From Planctomycetota bacterium (GTDB lineage: Bacteria; Planctomycetota; UBA1135), in assembly GCA_030748415.1 (NCBI GenBank), contig JASMMA010000014.1, positions 1-64,000 on the forward strand: a DNA stretch of 64,000 nucleotides, in the 5' to 3' direction. Each line of letters begins with the position of its first letter. Position 1 is the first letter of the stretch. The translations under genes and the position numbers were made by a program. The notes under the pieces are model-generated. The model ran no database searches, had not been told where the DNA came from, and saw nothing but the letters and a program-made list of their open reading frames with translations. Positions 60,285-64,000 of the stretch are shown piece by piece.

Positions 60285-61263
60285 CAAAGGGGTGGATTAA
60301 TCCTGACCACGCAGCAGCTTCCCGTGCAAGTGCTCGCCCGTGCCTGATTTCTTCTCGCCGTGCGGCCGATTCCAGAAGAGCAGCGTGGTGGTTATCCAAA
60401 AGGGAGCCCAACTTTCGCCGTAAGGACTGGTCATCGCCAAATAAACAAGAAGCCCCAGGAAACTCCCTATGAGCGGGAATATCAGTCGCGAGTATGGGCC
60501 TACCCATTAGGCCGGCCTCCAGTAGAGCATTCGGCGCGCCGCCCTCAGATTTGCTTGTTGAGAGAACTACCTGCGCTCGACGAAAAAGGGGAGCCAACTG
60601 AGCTCTTGGAATTGGTCCGAGCCAAGTTGCAAAGGGGTGTGCTTGGCATAGATTGCGCACCTCTGTGGCAGTTTCCTGTTCCATCTCTTCCCCCAGTATC
60701 CAGAGCTGAAGGAGAGGGCGTCGAGCAACCATGGGGGCAAGAGCTGTAATCGCCCTCGCGGGGTCTTTAATGGACCGAATCCCGGTAGGAAGAAGAATGA
60801 GCTCCGCGTCAGGGGGAAGGGCGCGGATAATTTCGGGCCTGGGGCCTGGGTGCTCAGGCAGGGGGGACACCGCTTGGGGAATGACGCTCACCTTGTCCCC
60901 GCAGTTTGGGAACAGGTCCCTCACTCGCCTGGCGGCCGCATTTCCCAATGTGACCAATACCTGTGCCTGGGCAACGACCTCTAGCTCTTCCTCTGAGGGC
61001 TGGCCATTGAGGTCTGTACCAGTAAACAGAATGATGACCGGAATGTTTTCCTTCTTCGCAATCGAGACAGCCGTCGGCCCAGACTTAAACGCATGAAGGG
61101 CGATAAGAAGTTCAAAACCATCCCCCTCAAAAGTGGTCCCCTCTGCAGCTTCCAGAGAAACCTCGTGCCCAGACCGTTCTAGGGCTGAGACTAGGCGTGC
61201 TGCAGTGGTGCTATTACCGCGGGGCGCACCGGGAGCGCACGGTAAGAGAATCCCAATCTTCAT
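60277..61263 (-). CDS. Glycosyltransferase, GT4-like
   Basis: The 328-residue GT-B enzyme has an N-terminal domain starting KIGILLPCAPGAPRGNSTTAARLV. The C-terminal donor-binding domain reads LWILGEEMEQET, LSTSKSEGGAPNALLEAGLMGRPILATDIPAHRE, which contains the E-x7-E motif (SEGGAPNALLEA). The family moves a sugar from a nucleotide donor to glycans or small molecules. The acceptor is unknown. Its last codons and its stop lie inside the REPIN-like element, so the C-terminus has probably been set by that insertion. It starts six bases after the rho stop and may share its transcript. Confidence 0.85.
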   Translation of the reverse strand: MKIGILLPCAPGAPRGNSTTAARLVSALERSGHEVSLEAAEGTTFEGDGFELLIALHAFKSGPTAVSIAKKENIPVIILFTGTDLNGQPSEEELEVVAQAQVLVTLGNAAARRVRDLFPNCGDKVSVIPQAVSPLPEHPGPRPEIIRALPPDAELILLPTGIRSIKDPARAITALAPMVARRPLLQLWILGEEMEQETATEVRNLCQAHPFATWLGPIPRAQLAPLFRRAQVVLSTSKSEGGAPNALLEAGLMGRPILATDIPAHREFPGASCLFGDDQSLRRKLGSLLDNHHAALLESAARREEIRHGRALAREAAAWSGLIHPFGH

Positions 61264-61269
61264 CAGCTA

Positions 61270-62730
61270 TTAGCCAACCGACAAGTTCACCAAGAAGTCG
61301 GTGTTGTCTTTGGACTTATGCATTCGGTTCACTAACAGCTCCATGGCCTCGACAGGATTCATGTCGTTGAGAACTTTGCGCAGCAACCAAACTCGCTGAA
61401 GTTCATCAGCGGTGAAGAGAAGGTCCTCCTTTCGGGTTCCGGAACGATTAATATCAATCGCAGGCCAAACGCGGCGGTCGGCAAGCTGCCTATCTAGGAC
61501 AAGTTCCATGTTTCCAGTTCCTTTGAATTCTTCAAAGATGACCTCGTCCATTTTCGAGTTGGTATCAATGAGGGCAGTTGCCAAAATCGTCAAGGAGCCA
61601 CCGTCTTCCATGTTTCGCGCGGCACCAAAGAAACGCTTGGGCTTCTGAAGTGCGTCAGCGACCAAACCACCGGTCATGATTTTGGAATTTGAAGGAGCTT
61701 CATTGTTGTAAGCGCGCGCTAGGCGAGTGATGGAATCCAAAAGGACAACAACATCGCGACCTTGCTCAACCATTCGCTTGGCGCGTTGAATGACCATCTC
61801 GGCAACTTTGATATGCCGTAATGGTGGCTCATCAAAAGTGCTGGCAACGATTTCTCGGTTTTCGCCGGGAACAGTTCGGCTGAAATCGGTAACCTCTTCA
61901 GGTCGCTCATCCACGAGCAAAATAATGAGGTGGCAATCTGGTTGGTTCTGAACAATTGCATTTGCAATTATTTGAAGAAGTACCGTTTTCCCTGTTCTCG
62001 GCGGCGCAACAATCAAACCCCGTTGGCCCTTGCCAATCGGAGAAATCAAATCAACAATTCTCGCCTCAATGAGATCTTGTTCAGTTTCTAAACGAAGGCG
62101 TTCATCAGGGTAAAGAGGAACCAAATCCCCAAAGGGTGCATTGGAGTATTGCTTTTCAGGATCTTCACCGAAGACTGAGAGCACATCGTGCATGACGAAG
62201 AGCGCATTTTCATCTCCAGAAACAGGAGCCAAAACACCGCTGACTTCTTGACCAGAAACCAGGTTATGTTTCTCAACAAGGGAACGGTGTAGAAGTGCGT
62301 CCGTGTCAGCGTTTGGGGTGTAGTCGTTTACACCGTGACGAAGGTAGGCATGGCCCTCTGTCGCGATATCCAAAATCCCCTTCGTGAAGAAAACTCCAGT
62401 CTCTTCCATTTTCTGGTGAACAAGTTTTCTAAGTAGAGCACCGCGTGCCATTCCGAAGGCACCATCGACACCCAACTCTTCGCCCAACTCTTGAAGTTCA
62501 GGAAGGGGAATCGACAGGAGGGGAGTCAGATGGTTGTCGGCCTTCTTTCGCTTTGTTGCAAAGGCCTTAACATTTTTCTCAGACCAAGCTTCTTCAGGAA
62601 GGGCCGGAAGTTGGGAGGGCGGCGGGAATGCTCCCATCCGCTTCTGGGTTTGAGCTCCACCGCCACCTCGGCGGCGGCGATTACGGCGGTTGCGGCGGCG
62701 GTGTGGCTTGGACGAAGGTGCAGGAACCAT
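61270..62730 (-). CDS. rho: Transcription termination factor Rho
   Basis: The 486-residue RNA-dependent ATPase ends transcription of untranslated RNA as a hexameric ring. The ATPase core shows Walker [15 protein letters not shown], the Q-loop/secondary-channel region [20 protein letters not shown], Walker [18 protein letters not shown] and the C-terminal [11 protein letters not shown]-like motif ([11 protein letters not shown]). The RNA-binding cold-shock-like domain includes [18 protein letters not shown] in place of the commoner GILDILPDGFGFLR, so it is diverged. The N-terminus has an Arg/Asn-rich tract ([16 protein letters not shown]), a common type of extension. The presence of Rho fits the scarcity of intrinsic terminators in this window. 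Confidence 0.95.
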   Translation of the reverse strand: MVPAPSSKPHRRRNRRNRRRRGGGGAQTQKRMGAFPPPSQLPALPEEAWSEKNVKAFATKRKKADNHLTPLLSIPLPELQELGEELGVDGAFGMARGALLRKLVHQKMEETGVFFTKGILDIATEGHAYLRHGVNDYTPNADTDALLHRSLVEKHNLVSGQEVSGVLAPVSGDENALFVMHDVLSVFGEDPEKQYSNAPFGDLVPLYPDERLRLETEQDLIEARIVDLISPIGKGQRGLIVAPPRTGKTVLLQIIANAIVQNQPDCHLIILLVDERPEEVTDFSRTVPGENREIVASTFDEPPLRHIKVAEMVIQRAKRMVEQGRDVVVLLDSITRLARAYNNEAPSNSKIMTGGLVADALQKPKRFFGAARNMEDGGSLTILATALIDTNSKMDEVIFEEFKGTGNMELVLDRQLADRRVWPAIDINRSGTRKEDLLFTADELQRVWLLRKVLNDMNPVEAMELLVNRMHKSKDNTDFLVNLSVG

Positions 62731-62778
62731 CGAGATTTCCGTTTGGTTGGGACCGCCTGCGGAAAACTCGGCAGAGGG

Positions 62779-63474
62779 TCAGGTTGGGGAGTCAGGGCCA
62801 GTTTCCGGCCAGCGATCCTGGAGGGGCCGGGGGGCCAGGCTAAGAATTGCCCCTAAATGGGGGGCAAGAGCGGAACGAAGGGCTTCCAGGTTGCCCGTGT
62901 TCGCTAGGATAGCATCTGCGCGGTTTTTTTTGGTTTTCAGAGGAATTTGGGCAGATTCTCTCGCTCGCCATTCATCCTCACTCCAGCCATGTCGATTGCA
63001 GGCACGCTGTTGCCGGTCAGCCTCCGGGACATCCACAAACAAGAGGAAATCGCAAGCTTGATCCAGGCCACTCTCGATTAGGAGGGGCGCATCCAAAATG
63101 GCCCAAGCCGCCTCGCCGGTTTGCTCCAGTGTTCGTAACCTATTGAAAAGAGAAGACCTTACGGCTGGATGGATAATACCCTCAAGCTCCCTTCGAGCAG
63201 CAGGGTCGTCAAAAACAAGTCCGGCGACGGTCCGACGATCCAGGAGACCATCAGGGCGAAGGACACCCCGGCCCAGGATTCCTGCAACCTGCAGGGCCAC
63301 CTCCTCATTCGCCAAGAGGGCTCCCACTTCAGCGTCAGCGTCTAGCAAGAGGGCCTTTTGGCCCAACATCTCTGCAAGAAAGCAGGAAACGGTGCTCTTC
63401 CCGGAGCCTATTCCTCCTAACAGCCCAACAATTCGCAGACCGGGCCTGGGATTCTCATTTGTCATCTGTGGCAT
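62779..63474 (-). CDS. coaE: Dephospho-CoA kinase
   Basis: The predicted 231-residue enzyme phosphorylates dephospho-CoA in the last step of coenzyme A synthesis. It has the P-loop VGLLGGIGSGKSTVSCF, the substrate-binding DADAEVGALL, the lid segment GIIHPAVRSSLFNRL, and LDAPLLIESGLD. The C-terminal RESAQIPLKTKKNRADAILANTG is also typical. The frame continues upstream to 63603, but the extra 43 residues are unrelated; ATG codons at 63474 and 63465 are both possible. It is 48 bases upstream of rho in the same direction. Confidence 0.93.
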   Translation of the reverse strand: MPQMTNENPRPGLRIVGLLGGIGSGKSTVSCFLAEMLGQKALLLDADAEVGALLANEEVALQVAGILGRGVLRPDGLLDRRTVAGLVFDDPAARRELEGIIHPAVRSSLFNRLRTLEQTGEAAWAILDAPLLIESGLDQACDFLLFVDVPEADRQQRACNRHGWSEDEWRARESAQIPLKTKKNRADAILANTGNLEALRSALAPHLGAILSLAPRPLQDRWPETGPDSPT

Positions 63475-63597
63475 CTTGGCTAATTCTTGACCCTTCGGCA
63501 AGCGGCTCGTAAAACCTTTGTTCCTTTCAGGACCAGAAAGACCTAAAATCCGTCGCCCACCCGCTCGAGTGTGGTCTTCCGGAACCAATAAACCCCC

Positions 63598-64000
63598 ATG
63601 CACCCTTCCTCAAGCCCCAAGATGAACTCTCGCAATAGCGGAGCCGCTCAGGTCAACGTTATGTGGATGATTGCTTCTTGCGTCATCCTCGTTTTTGTTG
63701 CCATTTTTGCCTACATGAGCCAGCAGCAAGCTGTCCAGTGGGAAAGTAGCTACAACGCCGCCCTTACTAAAACTGCAACAGCCAAAATCCTTGCCGATAA
63801 GAATTTTGATACTGCTGTGGAGATTTCCAATGTTGTTGGCTTTGTTGCCGACGATGGAAGCCATTCTTCCGTCCAGGCGATGCGTGCAGGTTTGGAAAAC
63901 ATCCAAGCAACCTTTCCGGATGCTGTCGATGTTAAAACGGTAGAAGAAGCCGTTCCTGTTATTGTGCGCGAATACTTAGCGCTTAACGGAACCATTTCTG
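63598..64000 (+). CDS. N-terminal part of a membrane-anchored protein, truncated by the window end
   Basis: An open frame runs from ATG 63598 (or 63622) to the end of the window, at least 134 codons. It has a polar start (MHPSSSPKMNSRNSG), one membrane helix (MWMIASCVILVFVAIFAYM), then a hydrophilic, probably periplasmic or coiled region (QQQAVQWESSYNAALTKTA, DKNFDTAVEISNVVGFV). The layout resembles inner-membrane proteins with a large extracytoplasmic domain. No family can be named from this fragment. It is divergent from coaE with 123 bases between the starts. Confidence 0.65.
   Translation, partial: MHPSSSPKMNSRNSGAAQVNVMWMIASCVILVFVAIFAYMSQQQAVQWESSYNAALTKTATAKILADKNFDTAVEISNVVGFVADDGSHSSVQAMRAGLENIQATFPDAVDVKTVEEAVPVIVREYLALNGTIS

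Noticed and set aside
1-64000. CRISPR arrays, prophage or integrative element
   Set aside because: No regularly spaced direct repeats, no integrase, phage structural gene or intact transposase were found on either strand.

Overview
The window looks like bacterial chromosome from a Gram-negative, aerobic, probably marine heterotroph. The gene mix suggests Planctomycetota or a neighbouring PVC-type lineage: secreted HEAT-repeat and von Willebrand proteins, a giant Ser/Thr kinase ending in two FGE/SUMF1-like domains, several membrane-anchored 'sulfatase-like' enzymes, a DUF2961/GH172 enzyme and a squalene-cyclase-like toroid protein. A complete Na+-translocating NADH:quinone reductase (Na+-NQR) points to a sodium-rich habitat. 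The lineage is inferred from gene content only. No rRNA, tRNA, CRISPR array, prophage or intact transposase was seen. Genes are densely packed on both strands, with many 1-20 nt overlaps.

Layout. 0.2-5.0 kb: secreted VWA/HEAT protein, zinc alcohol dehydrogenase, chalcone-isomerase-like protein, the NQR assembly factor NqrM, a beta-barrel-like protein and a small lipoprotein. 5.1-12.0 kb (minus): nqrABCDEF followed by apbE, which flavinylates NqrB and NqrC. 12-20 kb: HtrA protease, a poorly populated patch with an orphan ORF and an acetyltransferase remnant, an EboB-like hydrolase, a Lon-like protease with degraded ATPase motifs, a GT-C/TPR membrane protein and an iron superoxide dismutase. 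20-29.6 kb: a two-armed, divergently transcribed cell-surface cluster with two glycosyltransferases, a tandem WaaP/Kdo-kinase-like protein, three membrane-anchored alkaline-phosphatase-superfamily enzymes and an outer-membrane-type protein. 29.6-41.7 kb: CCA-adding enzyme, SDR, beta-propeller protein, RecG, HEAT-repeat protein, lytic transglycosylase, thioredoxin-like ferredoxin, ElbB and an M1 peptidase. 41.7-51.5 kb: a fourth alkaline-phosphatase-superfamily enzyme, a fungal-Lys4-like homoaconitase, the toroid protein, the GH172 enzyme, an M32 carboxypeptidase and an isocitrate/homoisocitrate dehydrogenase. 51.6-64 kb: the 1717-residue kinase, MmgE/PrpD protein, an RF-1-domain protein, thioredoxin reductase, glycosyltransferase, Rho, CoaE and the start of a membrane protein.

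The most notable points are: (1) the surface cluster; (2) four 'sulfatases' that all carry Thr where formylglycine sulfatases carry Cys/Ser; (3) the single-chain, eukaryote-type homoaconitase with a partner dehydrogenase 5 kb away; (4) a Lon-family protein with both Walker motifs altered; and (5) two copies of a 165-170 bp palindromic element (REPIN-like) that abut or supply stop codons, plus one single arm.
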